Source: an uncultured Alphaproteobacteria bacterium
GTDB taxonomy: Bacteria > Pseudomonadota > Alphaproteobacteria > UBA8366 > GCA-2717185
DNA length: 64,000 bases
Direction: 5' to 3'
NCBI GenBank assembly: GCA_943788635.1
Contig: CALSRA010000010.1
Coordinates: 62,001-126,000, forward strand
Below the pieces are notes generated by a model. That model was given only the letters and a program-made list of their open reading frames with translations, did not search any database and was not told the origin of the DNA. Shown one piece after another: positions 19,801 to 29,020 of the stretch (within the stretch, counting starts at the first letter, position 1; each line of letters opens with the position of its first letter). The position numbers were made by a program, and so were the translations under genes.

Positions 19801-20316
19801 GCCATTGACGGCCGCTTTGACCTGCAGGGGGTCCTGGCAGGTTTCGATCAGAAAGCCATCCACCTTGCCTTCGATCAGGCCATTGGCCTGGACGCGTATC
19901 GCAGCCTCAAGGCTGTCGTAATCCAAATGCCCAAGGCTCGGAAGCCGGGTACCTGGTCCTATCGATCCAAGGACGAAACGCTGCCTGCCATCATCGGGCA
20001 TAGAGGCGATTGCATCGCGGGCAATCTCACCCGCGACGCGGTTGATCTCCGTCGCCTGATCGGCAAGGTCGAATTCCGCCAGCGTAATCGGCGAACCGCC
20101 GAAGCTGTTTGTCTGGATGATATCGGAACCCGCATCGAGATAAATCCGGTGAACGCCGGCGACAAAATCCGGACGCGACAGGTTCAGGATTTCCGTGCAG
20201 TTTTCCGCACCACGATAATCCGCGTCGACATCCAGGTCTGCGGCCTGGGCGTGACTGCCCATACCGCCATCACAGAGGAGGACGCGCTCGCGCAGCGCCG
20301 TCAATAGATCGGTCAA
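16825..20316 (-). CDS. metH: cobalamin-dependent methionine synthase
   Basis: 1163 aa; [68 protein letters not shown], C-terminal activation domain. Confidence 0.97.
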   Translation of the reverse strand: [1163 protein letters not shown]

Positions 20317-20328
20317 TTTCGTCGCCTT

Positions 20329-21183
20329 TTATTTGTTAGGGCGGAGGCCGAGACGCCAGCATATGGCGTAACTCAGGTCTGCCCGGTTCAGCGTGTAAAA
20401 ATGGAAACGGTCGATACCCTCGGATTGCAATTGCCGGCATTGATCGTCGGCAACAGAAACCGCGACGAACTTTCGTGTTTCCGGGTCGTTATCAAGCCCG
20501 TCGAACAAGTCCGCCATCCAGGTCGGAACGGAAGCACCGCATCGTGCACTGAACTCTACGACTTTTGCGAAATTGGTTACCGGCAGGATACCGGGCACGA
20601 TTGGAACGGTAATGCCGGCCGCCGTTGCGCGGTCCCGGAAGCGAAGAAACAGGTCGGTATCGAAGAAATACTGGGTAATGGCCCGGGTTGCACCGGCGTC
20701 GATCTTGCGCTTCAGATTGTCGATGTCGGCTTCCGGTGATAGCGAATCGGGGTGGCTTTCCGGGTAGGCTGCAACAGAAATGTCGAAATCGGCGATCTGC
20801 CGTAATCCGTGGACGAGTTCTTCAGCATTCGCATAGCCATCCGGGTGGGGTTCGTAGGCGCCGGCGCCCGGCGGCATGTCTCCCCGCAGCGCGACGATCT
20901 GGCGTATATTGGCTTTCCACCAGCCTTCTGCCGTCTCGTTCACATCGGCCTTGCTGGCCCCGACACAGGTCAGGTGCGCGGCGACATCCAGTCCCGTTTC
21001 GGACTGTATTCGGCGGACAACGCGATCGGTGCGCTCACGTGTGGTGCCTCCGGCGCCATATGTGACGGAGACGAATGTCGGCGCCAATGGGGCCAGCCGC
21101 GCTGTGACAGCCCAGAGACGTTCTTCGCCCGCATCGTCGTGCGGTGGGAAAAATTCGAAACTTACGGATGGAATTTTGGTCAC
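20329..21183 (-). CDS. metF: methylenetetrahydrofolate reductase
   Basis: VSFEFFPPHD, VTYGAGGTTRERT, IVALRGDMPPG, AITQYFFDTDLFLRFRDR. Confidence 0.97.
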   Translation of the reverse strand: MTKIPSVSFEFFPPHDDAGEERLWAVTARLAPLAPTFVSVTYGAGGTTRERTDRVVRRIQSETGLDVAAHLTCVGASKADVNETAEGWWKANIRQIVALRGDMPPGAGAYEPHPDGYANAEELVHGLRQIADFDISVAAYPESHPDSLSPEADIDNLKRKIDAGATRAITQYFFDTDLFLRFRDRATAAGITVPIVPGILPVTNFAKVVEFSARCGASVPTWMADLFDGLDNDPETRKFVAVSVADDQCRQLQSEGIDRFHFYTLNRADLSYAICWRLGLRPNK

Positions 21184-21224
21184 GGATTACCCCTTTGCAC
21201 TAAGCTTTTATCCATTTTGTATTA

Positions 21225-22202
21225 TCAAACTGTTTCTTTGGCACGATGTTGTCGCGGCGCCTCGCATGTTTCTGCGGCAGTTCGCTGCGCCGACCAGAGG
21301 CAAACGGTGAGTGGACTGCCCTGCAAATGCCGGGTTTCGATCAGCGACAGACCGGCGCGATTCAGCCATTGGGAAATTTCTTCCTCCGTAAAGCCGAGCC
21401 GGCGGTGTGCATGTTCGACGCGAAGTGATTCTTCCTGATGTGGCGCGAAATCGACGAGAATCAGCCGTCCGCCGGGTTTCAGGGTCCGCGCGGCTTCAGC
21501 GATTACATCGCCCGGCGCATCAGCGTAATGCAGAACCTGATGGATCGTGACAGAGTCAAAAGTGCTGCTCGGAACGGGGAGCTGATACATGTCACCAAGC
21601 CGGACCTGACAATTTCGGAGACCGGCCTTTTCAAGATTGGCGCGCGCTACTGCGAGCATTTCCCGGGATAGGTCAATACCGACAGCACGCCGGGCGGTGG
21701 CCCCATAGACCTCGAGGATGCGGCCCGTACCCGTCCCGATATCGAGCAGGTCACCAACATGGTCGGACGGGAGGAGTTGTTGAATAGCCTGTTCGATCTC
21801 GGCTTCATCGATATGAAAATCGCTGACTTCGCGCCATTTCTCCGCATTCATCCGGAAGTAATTGGCGGCCTGTTCGGCACGGGCATTCTTGATCGCTTCA
21901 AGGCGTTCGAGGTCAAGGGCCAGAACGGCATCGTCTGCTGGGATAAGGTCAACGATCTGACGGCCCAGTGCGGCGCATGCATTTTGTTCTGAAAGCCGGT
22001 AGAAGGCCCATGTGCCTTCCCGGAACCGGTCAAGAAGCCCTGCATCGACAAGCAATTTGAGATGCCTGGACACCCGCGGCTGGCTTTGTCCCAGAATTTG
22101 TGTCAATTCGGTAACAGTCAGTTCCGCATGGGCGCAAAGAGCCAGCAACCGCAATCGGGTCGGCTCTGCAACGGCTCTCATACCCTGTAATAAGGTGTCC
22201 AT
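21225..22202 (-). CDS. ArsR-type HTH fused to a SAM-dependent methyltransferase domain (putative regulator of the met cluster)
   Basis: MRAVAEPTRLRLLALCAHAELTVTELTQILGQSQPRVSRHLKLL + LLDIGTGTGRILEVYGATARRAVGIDLSREML. Confidence 0.92.
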   Translation of the reverse strand: MDTLLQGMRAVAEPTRLRLLALCAHAELTVTELTQILGQSQPRVSRHLKLLVDAGLLDRFREGTWAFYRLSEQNACAALGRQIVDLIPADDAVLALDLERLEAIKNARAEQAANYFRMNAEKWREVSDFHIDEAEIEQAIQQLLPSDHVGDLLDIGTGTGRILEVYGATARRAVGIDLSREMLAVARANLEKAGLRNCQVRLGDMYQLPVPSSTFDSVTIHQVLHYADAPGDVIAEAARTLKPGGRLILVDFAPHQEESLRVEHAHRRLGFTEEEISQWLNRAGLSLIETRHLQGSPLTVCLWSAQRTAAETCEAPRQHRAKETV

Positions 22203-22255
22203 TTTACCTGACGTCTGCCCGTTTTTCCGCGAAACGATGTCGAATTCTAGATAGA

Positions 22256-22283
22256 TATATAAACATATCGTTATGTATGGCAA
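22256..22283 (-). promoter_or_regulatory. putative promoter/operator of the ArsR-methyltransferase-metF-metH cluster
   Basis: reverse strand TTGCCA-N16-TATATA with inverted repeat ACATA-N4-TATGT (22263-22276) inside the spacer. Confidence 0.5.
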
Positions 22284-22626
22284 GGAGCTTGTGAATTTTA
22301 CGGCCGCAGCAGGGATCGAGATATTTTTGCAACAGTAGTGTGATCAAGCGCATAGCGGAGTAGCAAGCCGTATGGCCATATCATATGGCTTGTGATAGAG
22401 GTTTCGACGTGCCTGTCAGTGATTTGGTTTGCGAAGGCTTTGGCGTCGGGGGGAATGTTAACCGGATAAAGTTTAAAGGTTTTTTAGGCACTAGGGCGAT
22501 GCTGTATCTTAGGGATACCGCTAAATTTCGTATCGCCGGATGTGTTTGACAGGCATTGGGAATGTTTGCGGGAAACAAGGCTGAGGCTGTGGTGTGATCT
22601 CCAGGACAAAAAAATATTTAGGCGAT

Positions 22627-23421
22627 ATGAAAGCCGGATTTGCGATCGCTTTAATCGGTCTGTTGATGCTGGGCGGGTGTGCTGGTGTGCCCGAAGACCC
22701 TGCGGATCGCGAGGCCTATTACGAGGCGAATGACCCGATTGAGCCATTCAACCGGGCCGTGTTCTCGTTTAACAGAGGCTTGGACGCCGTGTTTTTCAAG
22801 CCGATTGCAGCAATTTACCGGGACACTGTTCCTGATGCATTGCGTGATGGCATTCAAAATTTTCTGAACAATCTTAAATCCCCGGTCATCTTGGCGAACA
22901 ATCTTCTGCAGGGCGACCTGCAGGGCGCCAAAGTGACGGTATCCCGGTTCGCCACAAATACGGTCGCAGGTTTTGGTGGCTTCGGTGATCCGGCTGGCGA
23001 TCTTGGCGCGAAGTACCGGGGCGAAGATTTCGGGCAGACGTTGGCTGTTTGGGGGCTTGGTGAAGGACCCTACCTGATGTTGCCGATTTTCGGGCCGTCA
23101 AACCCGCGCGATGCCTCCGGGATGGTTGTCGCCAGCCTGATCGATCCCGTCACCATGTGGGCGGACAATACGGACCGCAATGCAATTCCTATCGGACGTA
23201 TCATCGTGCGTGGACTGGATGAGCGTTCGCGTTTCATAAAGACGCTGGACGACCTTGAAAAATCGTCCCTCGATTTTTACGTGACGATTCGCAGCCTATA
23301 CAGGCAGCTGCGGGCCGATGCGATTCGCAACGGTGCGTCTGATGATCCAATCCCGACACCGAGTATCTCGTTGGAGGAAGATGAGTCGCTACTTGGACCC
23401 CGGGCAGAGCTGGTAAAGTAA
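22627..23421 (+). CDS. mlaA: MlaA/VacJ family lipoprotein
   Basis: lipobox LMLGGC; DPIEPFNRAVFSFNRGLDAVFFKPIAAIYRDTVPDALRDGIQNFLNNLKSP. Confidence 0.93.
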   Translation: MKAGFAIALIGLLMLGGCAGVPEDPADREAYYEANDPIEPFNRAVFSFNRGLDAVFFKPIAAIYRDTVPDALRDGIQNFLNNLKSPVILANNLLQGDLQGAKVTVSRFATNTVAGFGGFGDPAGDLGAKYRGEDFGQTLAVWGLGEGPYLMLPIFGPSNPRDASGMVVASLIDPVTMWADNTDRNAIPIGRIIVRGLDERSRFIKTLDDLEKSSLDFYVTIRSLYRQLRADAIRNGASDDPIPTPSISLEEDESLLGPRAELVK

Positions 23422-23424
23422 ACA

Positions 23425-24054
23425 ATGTCCTCGATTTTCCGTCCGTTCCTATTCGTATGTCTGACAGTATTCGTCGGCACCCTGGTAATGCAGGGGCCGC
23501 TTGCTGCCCAGAACGGTGATGCCGGAGCGTTTGTAAAGACTCTGGGCGACAAGGCGATTCAGACGCTGACCGTAAAGGATCTTTCCGAAGCGGAACGGGA
23601 AGAACGGTTCAGGGCGCTTTTACGCGATGGATTCGATGTAAAAAGAATTGGATTGTTTGTTCTTGGCCGCTATTCGCGGAAATTGAGCCCCGCCATGGCC
23701 ACCGAATACAATGCGCTGTTCGAGGATTTGATCGTCGCCACGTATTCTGCCCGGTTTGGCGAATATTCGGGGCAGTCGTTTGTCATCAAGCGCGTTGCAG
23801 AGCAGCCTGAGCAGAGCGCTTCGATTGTGATGAGCGAAATCAGGCCACTCGACGGTGGCCCGCCGATTCGTGTCGACTGGCAGGTTCGCGGTGCCGCGGT
23901 GGACCCGAAGATCGTTGATGTCCGGGTCGAGGGCGTGAGCATGAGCATCACGCAGCGCGAAGAATTCTCGGCGGTCATCAAACAGAACGGTGGCAAAGTC
24001 GATTCGCTGCTCGAAGCGTTGCGCAAAAAGGCTGCAAAGCTGAAATCGAAGTAG
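23425..24054 (+). CDS. mlaC: MlaC/Ttg2D family phospholipid-binding protein
   Basis: signal peptide; FKVRIGLFVLGRYSRKLSP-like region and QKEF-type C-terminus; directly follows mlaA. Confidence 0.88.
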   Translation: MSSIFRPFLFVCLTVFVGTLVMQGPLAAQNGDAGAFVKTLGDKAIQTLTVKDLSEAEREERFRALLRDGFDVKRIGLFVLGRYSRKLSPAMATEYNALFEDLIVATYSARFGEYSGQSFVIKRVAEQPEQSASIVMSEIRPLDGGPPIRVDWQVRGAAVDPKIVDVRVEGVSMSITQREEFSAVIKQNGGKVDSLLEALRKKAAKLKSK

Positions 24055-24139
24055 CCGTCCGGCCTGTTCCGGCCGCAGGAACGACAACCGCGTTCCGCAA
24101 TCTACAAATCTCCAGAGTATCAATTGGCGCCGATAAGGC

Positions 24140-25819
24140 TTAACGGCGCAGTGGCTTGTACTTGATACGGTGTGGCTGGTCCGCAATCGCGCCAAGGCGC
24201 TGCCGGCGGTCGGCTTCATAATCCTGATAATTCCCCTCGAACCACACGACCTGACTATCGCCTTCGAAGGCGAGCATATGCGTACAGATGCGGTCGAGGA
24301 ACCAGCGGTCATGGCTAATCACCACCACACATCCCGCAAATCCTGCCAAGGCAGATTCCAGTGCCCTCAGGGTGTCCACATCCAGATCATTGGTCGGTTC
24401 ATCGAGCAGCAGCACATTGGCGCTTCGGCGCAGCATTTTGGCCAGATGGACACGATTGCGCTCACCGCCGGATAGCTGACCGACCTTCTTTTGCTGATCG
24501 GCGCCTTTGAAATTGAATGCACCGACATAGGCGCGGCTGGACATGCGCCGCTTGCCAAGATCAATTTCCTCTTCACCCTGGCTGACTTCTTCCCAAACGG
24601 TACTATCGGCATTCAGTGAGTCGCGGGACTGATCGACATAGCCAAGCTCGACCGTGTCACCGACCCGAAGTTCCCCCGAATCGGGTGTTTCCTGTTCGGT
24701 AATCATCCGGAACAGCGTGGATTTGCCCGCACCGTTGGGGCCAATAACGCCAACAATAGCACCAGGGGGAATGCGGAAATCCAGATCCTCGATCAGCAGC
24801 GTGTTACCGTAACCTTTTCGAAGGTGCTCCGCGGTGACGACGACGTCGCCCAGACGAGGCCCGGGCGGGATAATTATCTGGGCATTGCCGGGGCCCTGCT
24901 CACTGCTATCCGATAGCAGCTTCTCATACGCCGTAATTCGCGCTTTCGACTTAGCCTGCCGGGCTCTTGGGCTCGATGCGATCCATTCCTGTTCCATGGA
25001 AAGTGTCCGCATCCGCGCCTGATCGACCCGGTCTTCATGTTCCATGCGTTTTTGTTTCTGCCCAACCCAGGCGGAGTAATTGCCTTCGTAGGGAATGCCG
25101 TTGCCCCGGTCGAGTTCGAGAATCCAGCCGGTGACATTGTCCAGAAAATAACGGTCATGGGTAACCATGACGACAGTGCCTTCATATTCGCGCAGATGCC
25201 GTTCCAGCCAGGCAACGGATTCCGCATCAAGGTGGTTGGTGGGTTCATCCAGCAACAGCAACGATGGTTTCTGCAGCAGCAGCCGGCACAGTGCGATCCT
25301 GCGGCGCTCGCCGCCTGACAGGTTTGCAACGCCGGCTTCCCCATCCGGACAGCGCAACGCATCCATGGCGATTTCAACGGTTCGCGAAAGGTCCCAGGCA
25401 TCGGCTGCATCGATCTTTTCCTGCAGTTCAGCCTGTTCGTCGATCAGCGCGGTCATCTCATCCGGGTCTGTGACCTCGCCAAGCTTCATGCTGACTTCTT
25501 CGAAGCGATCAACGATCTGTTTCTGCTCCGCGAGACCCTCCAGAACGTTTTCATAGACAGTCTTGTCGGCATCAAGCTGGGGTTCCTGCTCCAGATAGCC
25601 GACGGTTGCACCTTCTGCCGCCCAGGCTTCGCCGGTAAATTCGGTGTCCATGCCCGCCATAATGCGTAACAGGGTCGACTTCCCGGCACCGTTGTACCCA
25701 AGCACGCCGATCTTTACGCCAGGCAGAAACGCAAGCGTGACACCTTTCAGGACTTCCCGGCCACCGGGATAGGTCTTGCTGAGAGACTGCATGGTGTAGA
25801 TGTACTGATATGAAGCCAT
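24140..25819 (-). CDS. ettA: energy-dependent translational throttle protein EttA (ABC-F ATPase)
   Basis: MASYQYIYTMQSLSKTYPGGREVLKGVTLAFLPGVKIGVLGYNGAGKSTLLRIMAG, two ABC modules with LSGGE. Confidence 0.96.
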   Translation of the reverse strand: MASYQYIYTMQSLSKTYPGGREVLKGVTLAFLPGVKIGVLGYNGAGKSTLLRIMAGMDTEFTGEAWAAEGATVGYLEQEPQLDADKTVYENVLEGLAEQKQIVDRFEEVSMKLGEVTDPDEMTALIDEQAELQEKIDAADAWDLSRTVEIAMDALRCPDGEAGVANLSGGERRRIALCRLLLQKPSLLLLDEPTNHLDAESVAWLERHLREYEGTVVMVTHDRYFLDNVTGWILELDRGNGIPYEGNYSAWVGQKQKRMEHEDRVDQARMRTLSMEQEWIASSPRARQAKSKARITAYEKLLSDSSEQGPGNAQIIIPPGPRLGDVVVTAEHLRKGYGNTLLIEDLDFRIPPGAIVGVIGPNGAGKSTLFRMITEQETPDSGELRVGDTVELGYVDQSRDSLNADSTVWEEVSQGEEEIDLGKRRMSSRAYVGAFNFKGADQQKKVGQLSGGERNRVHLAKMLRRSANVLLLDEPTNDLDVDTLRALESALAGFAGCVVVISHDRWFLDRICTHMLAFEGDSQVVWFEGNYQDYEADRRQRLGAIADQPHRIKYKPLRR

Positions 25820-26044
25820 CGTTGCGTACCGCCGTTTTACCGAAAAGGAGGAGGCCGGTTTTAGCTGCTTCACCGCGCCAGTTCAACGAATGCATTGCGT
25901 TTGCCGAGGATGCCCGCGATTTGGGCTATGCGCGTAAATCCTCCGTTAATATTAGGACGCTACTGTTCCGGTCAATTAAGCCGGTAATGCCCGTGAAAAC
26001 CCTTTGCTGGCGGCGCCGGGATATCCCGTTTCAAGGAGTGACTT

Positions 26045-27205
26045 ATGTCGGAGTTAGCGGTAGTCGAACACCACGACCAGAGTTTCGCAGACAACGAAAA
26101 GCTGGTGACCATGAAAATCGACAATCAACTGTTCGGTGTTCCTATCCTGCAGGTACAGGACATTGTCGAGCCGCGCCTTATTACGCCTGTTCCTCTGGCG
26201 CCATCAACGATTGCAGGGGTAATGAACCTGCGTGGTCGGATCGTCACAGTTATCAACCTGCGACAGTGTCTCGGCCTTCCCGACAAGCCGGAACACGATC
26301 GCTGGATGGGCATAACGGTCGAGTACAAGGGCGATCTCTACACTTTGCTGGTCGATGAAATCGGCGATGTCTGTGATTCACGGCGAAAGGAATTTGAAGC
26401 CCCCCCCGCGACGCTGAACGAGAATGTCCGGCAGCTGTGCACGGGGATCTTCCGCCGGCAGGGCGATCTGCTTGTGGTTTTGGACGTCGATCGCGTCCTT
26501 GACGCGGAAATGCTTACAAAAGCCCCGCAAGTCAGATTGAAGCAGCGCATCGCGCGATCCGAAACCCGCCGCAAGAAGAAAGCGCCGGCACCGGCACCAG
26601 AAGTGGAAAATACCGAAGAATCTGACACGGATGCCGCGTTGGAAAGCGAAAAAGGTTCCGCCCGAAAAGGCGCTGACAAACAGGACGCCAAAAAGGCAGA
26701 GGCCGATGTAGAAAATGCAGAAGCTGACGTAACGAAGGATGACGCCAAGGTTCTGGATTTCAACAAGTCGGCAAAGTCAGTGCCGACACCCGAGGCTTCC
26801 GAGGCGCCCGCGCCGGAGAGTAAGCCAACAGACGGATCCATGAGCCTGTTTGAACGCCTTGGCGGCGATGATGCGGTCGAAGCTGCCGTCGATATTTTCT
26901 ACGGCAAGATCATGTCCGACAGCGCGCTGAAGCCGTTCTTCGATGGGGTCAATATGGACCAGCAATCCTTTATGCAGCGTATCTTCCTGACGGGTGCCTT
27001 CGGCGGGCCCCAGGCATATACGGGGCGCTCCCTGCGCGTTGCGCATGAAGGCCTGGTGAACGAAAAGGGGTTGAGCGAGGAGCATTTCACGGCGGTGGCC
27101 GGGCATCTGAAGGCAACGCTTGAAGAGCTGGGCATCGAAGCCGACATGATCGGCGAGGTGATGACTATTGTCGCCAGCACCCATGACGATGTGCTGAACC
27201 TCTAG
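26045..27205 (+). CDS. CheW domain - acidic/Ala/Lys-rich linker - group 1 truncated hemoglobin fusion protein
   Basis: N-term KLVTMKIDNQLFGVPILQVQDIVEPRLITPVPLAPSTIAGVMNLRGRIVTVINLRQCLGLP (CheW); C-term MSLFERLGGDDAVEAAVDIFYGKIMSDSALKPFFDGVNMDQQSFMQRIFLTGAFGGPQAYTGRSLRVAHEGLV (trHb1), globin starts at codon 266 (nt 26840). Confidence 0.93.
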   Translation: MSELAVVEHHDQSFADNEKLVTMKIDNQLFGVPILQVQDIVEPRLITPVPLAPSTIAGVMNLRGRIVTVINLRQCLGLPDKPEHDRWMGITVEYKGDLYTLLVDEIGDVCDSRRKEFEAPPATLNENVRQLCTGIFRRQGDLLVVLDVDRVLDAEMLTKAPQVRLKQRIARSETRRKKKAPAPAPEVENTEESDTDAALESEKGSARKGADKQDAKKAEADVENAEADVTKDDAKVLDFNKSAKSVPTPEASEAPAPESKPTDGSMSLFERLGGDDAVEAAVDIFYGKIMSDSALKPFFDGVNMDQQSFMQRIFLTGAFGGPQAYTGRSLRVAHEGLVNEKGLSEEHFTAVAGHLKATLEELGIEADMIGEVMTIVASTHDDVLNL

Positions 27206-27225
27206 AGCGTCTATAACAGTCCGCT

Positions 27226-27257
27226 GGGGGAGCCGGGGCCTTGCGGCCGGGCTCCCC
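27226..27257. terminator. GC-rich hairpin between convergent genes
   Basis: GGGGGAGCCGGGGCC-TTGC-GGCCGGGCTCCCC. Confidence 0.55.
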
Positions 27258-27265
27258 TTCAGGAT

Positions 27266-28876
27266 TCAGAGTGATTTGAAGAAATCGTTGCCCTTGTCAT
27301 CCATGACGATGAAGGCAGGGAAATTTTCAACTTCGATGCGCCAGATAGCCTCCATTCCGAGATCTTCGTATTCCATGACCTCGACCTTCTTGATGCAGTC
27401 TTGCGCCAGCCGCGCTGCGGGGCCGCCGATAGACCCCAGATAGAACCCACCGTGCTTTTGGCAGGCCTGGCGAACCATATCGGACCGATTTCCCTTCGCG
27501 AGCATGATCATGCTGCCGCCGGCGGCCTGGAACTGATCGACATAGGAATCCATCCGTCCTGCGGTTGTCGGTCCGAAAGAGCCTGACGCAAAGCCTTCCG
27601 GGGTTTTTGCCGGACCCGCGTAATAGACCGGATGATCCTTCATATACTGCGGCAACTCCTTGCCGGAATCGAGTAGCGCCTTCAGCCGCGCATGCGCCAG
27701 GTCCCGGGCGACGATTATCGTCCCGGTCAGTGACAATCGTGTCTTGATCGGATGCTGGGTCAGCGTGCCCAGGATATCGCTCATCGGCATGGACAGGTCG
27801 ATATCGACGACGTCACCGCCGAGCTGATCAGACACTGTATCCGGCATGAACCGGGCCGGGTTATTTTCAAGTTGCTCCAGGAACACGCCGTCGGCTGTGA
27901 TCTTGCCCATCGCCTGACGGTCCGCAGAGCAGGACACGCCAATGCCGATCGGCAGGCTGGCGCCATGTCGCGGCAGGCGGATTACACGGACATCGTGACA
28001 GAAATACTTGCCACCGAACTGCGCCCCGATTCCCATGTTCTGGCTCATCTTGAAGACTGCTTCTTCCATTTCCAGGTCACGGAAGGCATGTCCGGTATCG
28101 CCGCCTTTGGTCGTCAGCGCATCCAGATAATGGCAACTCGCCAGTTTCACGGTCTTCAGGTTGAACTCGGCCGACGTGCCCCCGATGACCACCGACAGGT
28201 GATAGGGCGGGCAGGCGGCGGTGCCAAGCGAACGGATTTTCTCGTCCAGGAAAGGCATCAGCTTTTCCGGGTTCAGCATCGCCGGTGTTTCCTGGAACAG
28301 ATAGGTCTTGTTGGCCGACCCGCCGCCTTTGGCGACGAACAGGAACTTGTAGGCATCACCGGGTTCTGCATAGAGTTCGATCTGCCCCGGCAGGTTGGTT
28401 TTCGTGTTGGTTTCCTCATACATCGTAACCGGTGAAACCTGGCTGTAACGCAAGTTTCGCTTGGCGTAAGTGCGCAGGATACCATCGGAAATCGCCGCTT
28501 CGTCGGCACCGCCGGTCCAGACATTCTGGCCCTTCTTGCCCATCACGATTGCGGTGCCCGTGTCCTGACACATCGGCAGTGTGCCGCCGGCCGCGATATT
28601 CGCATTCTTCAACAGATCAAAGGCAACGAAACGGTCATTGTCTGACGCTTCGGGATCGTCGAGAATTTTTGCGAGCTGGGCCAGATGGTCCGGACGGAGC
28701 AGATGGTTGATATCGCCGAAGGCTTCTTCAGCCAGCAGCCGCAGCGCTTCGGGATCGACCTTGAGGACCTTTTGGCCATCGAAATCCACCGTGCTGACAT
28801 AATCGCTGCTCAGCTTCCTGTAAGGCGTCTTGTCCGCGCCCATGGGAAACATCGTGAAATTTGAGTCGTCGGCCAT
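27266..28876 (-). CDS. class I fumarate hydratase
   Basis: [56 protein letters not shown]. Confidence 0.95.
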   Translation of the reverse strand: MADDSNFTMFPMGADKTPYRKLSSDYVSTVDFDGQKVLKVDPEALRLLAEEAFGDINHLLRPDHLAQLAKILDDPEASDNDRFVAFDLLKNANIAAGGTLPMCQDTGTAIVMGKKGQNVWTGGADEAAISDGILRTYAKRNLRYSQVSPVTMYEETNTKTNLPGQIELYAEPGDAYKFLFVAKGGGSANKTYLFQETPAMLNPEKLMPFLDEKIRSLGTAACPPYHLSVVIGGTSAEFNLKTVKLASCHYLDALTTKGGDTGHAFRDLEMEEAVFKMSQNMGIGAQFGGKYFCHDVRVIRLPRHGASLPIGIGVSCSADRQAMGKITADGVFLEQLENNPARFMPDTVSDQLGGDVVDIDLSMPMSDILGTLTQHPIKTRLSLTGTIIVARDLAHARLKALLDSGKELPQYMKDHPVYYAGPAKTPEGFASGSFGPTTAGRMDSYVDQFQAAGGSMIMLAKGNRSDMVRQACQKHGGFYLGSIGGPAARLAQDCIKKVEVMEYEDLGMEAIWRIEVENFPAFIVMDDKGNDFFKSL

Positions 28877-29020
28877 GTTTCTTGTCCCCTCTGATTCGGC
28901 ATGCGCCGGCATGCGAAATTTTACGCTCGTTCCGATCCGCCCAGTCTAATGCTTCGACAGGCGGGATTCCACCTTGAGGACGATTTATACGGTCCGTTGA
29001 GAACGGCTATCAGGAAAGGG

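Noticed and set aside
22203-22626. SAM/SAH riboswitch upstream of the met cluster or mlaA
   Set aside because: No recognisable SAM-II, SAH or other riboswitch core seen by eye; the protein operator is a better explanation. A covariance search would be decisive.
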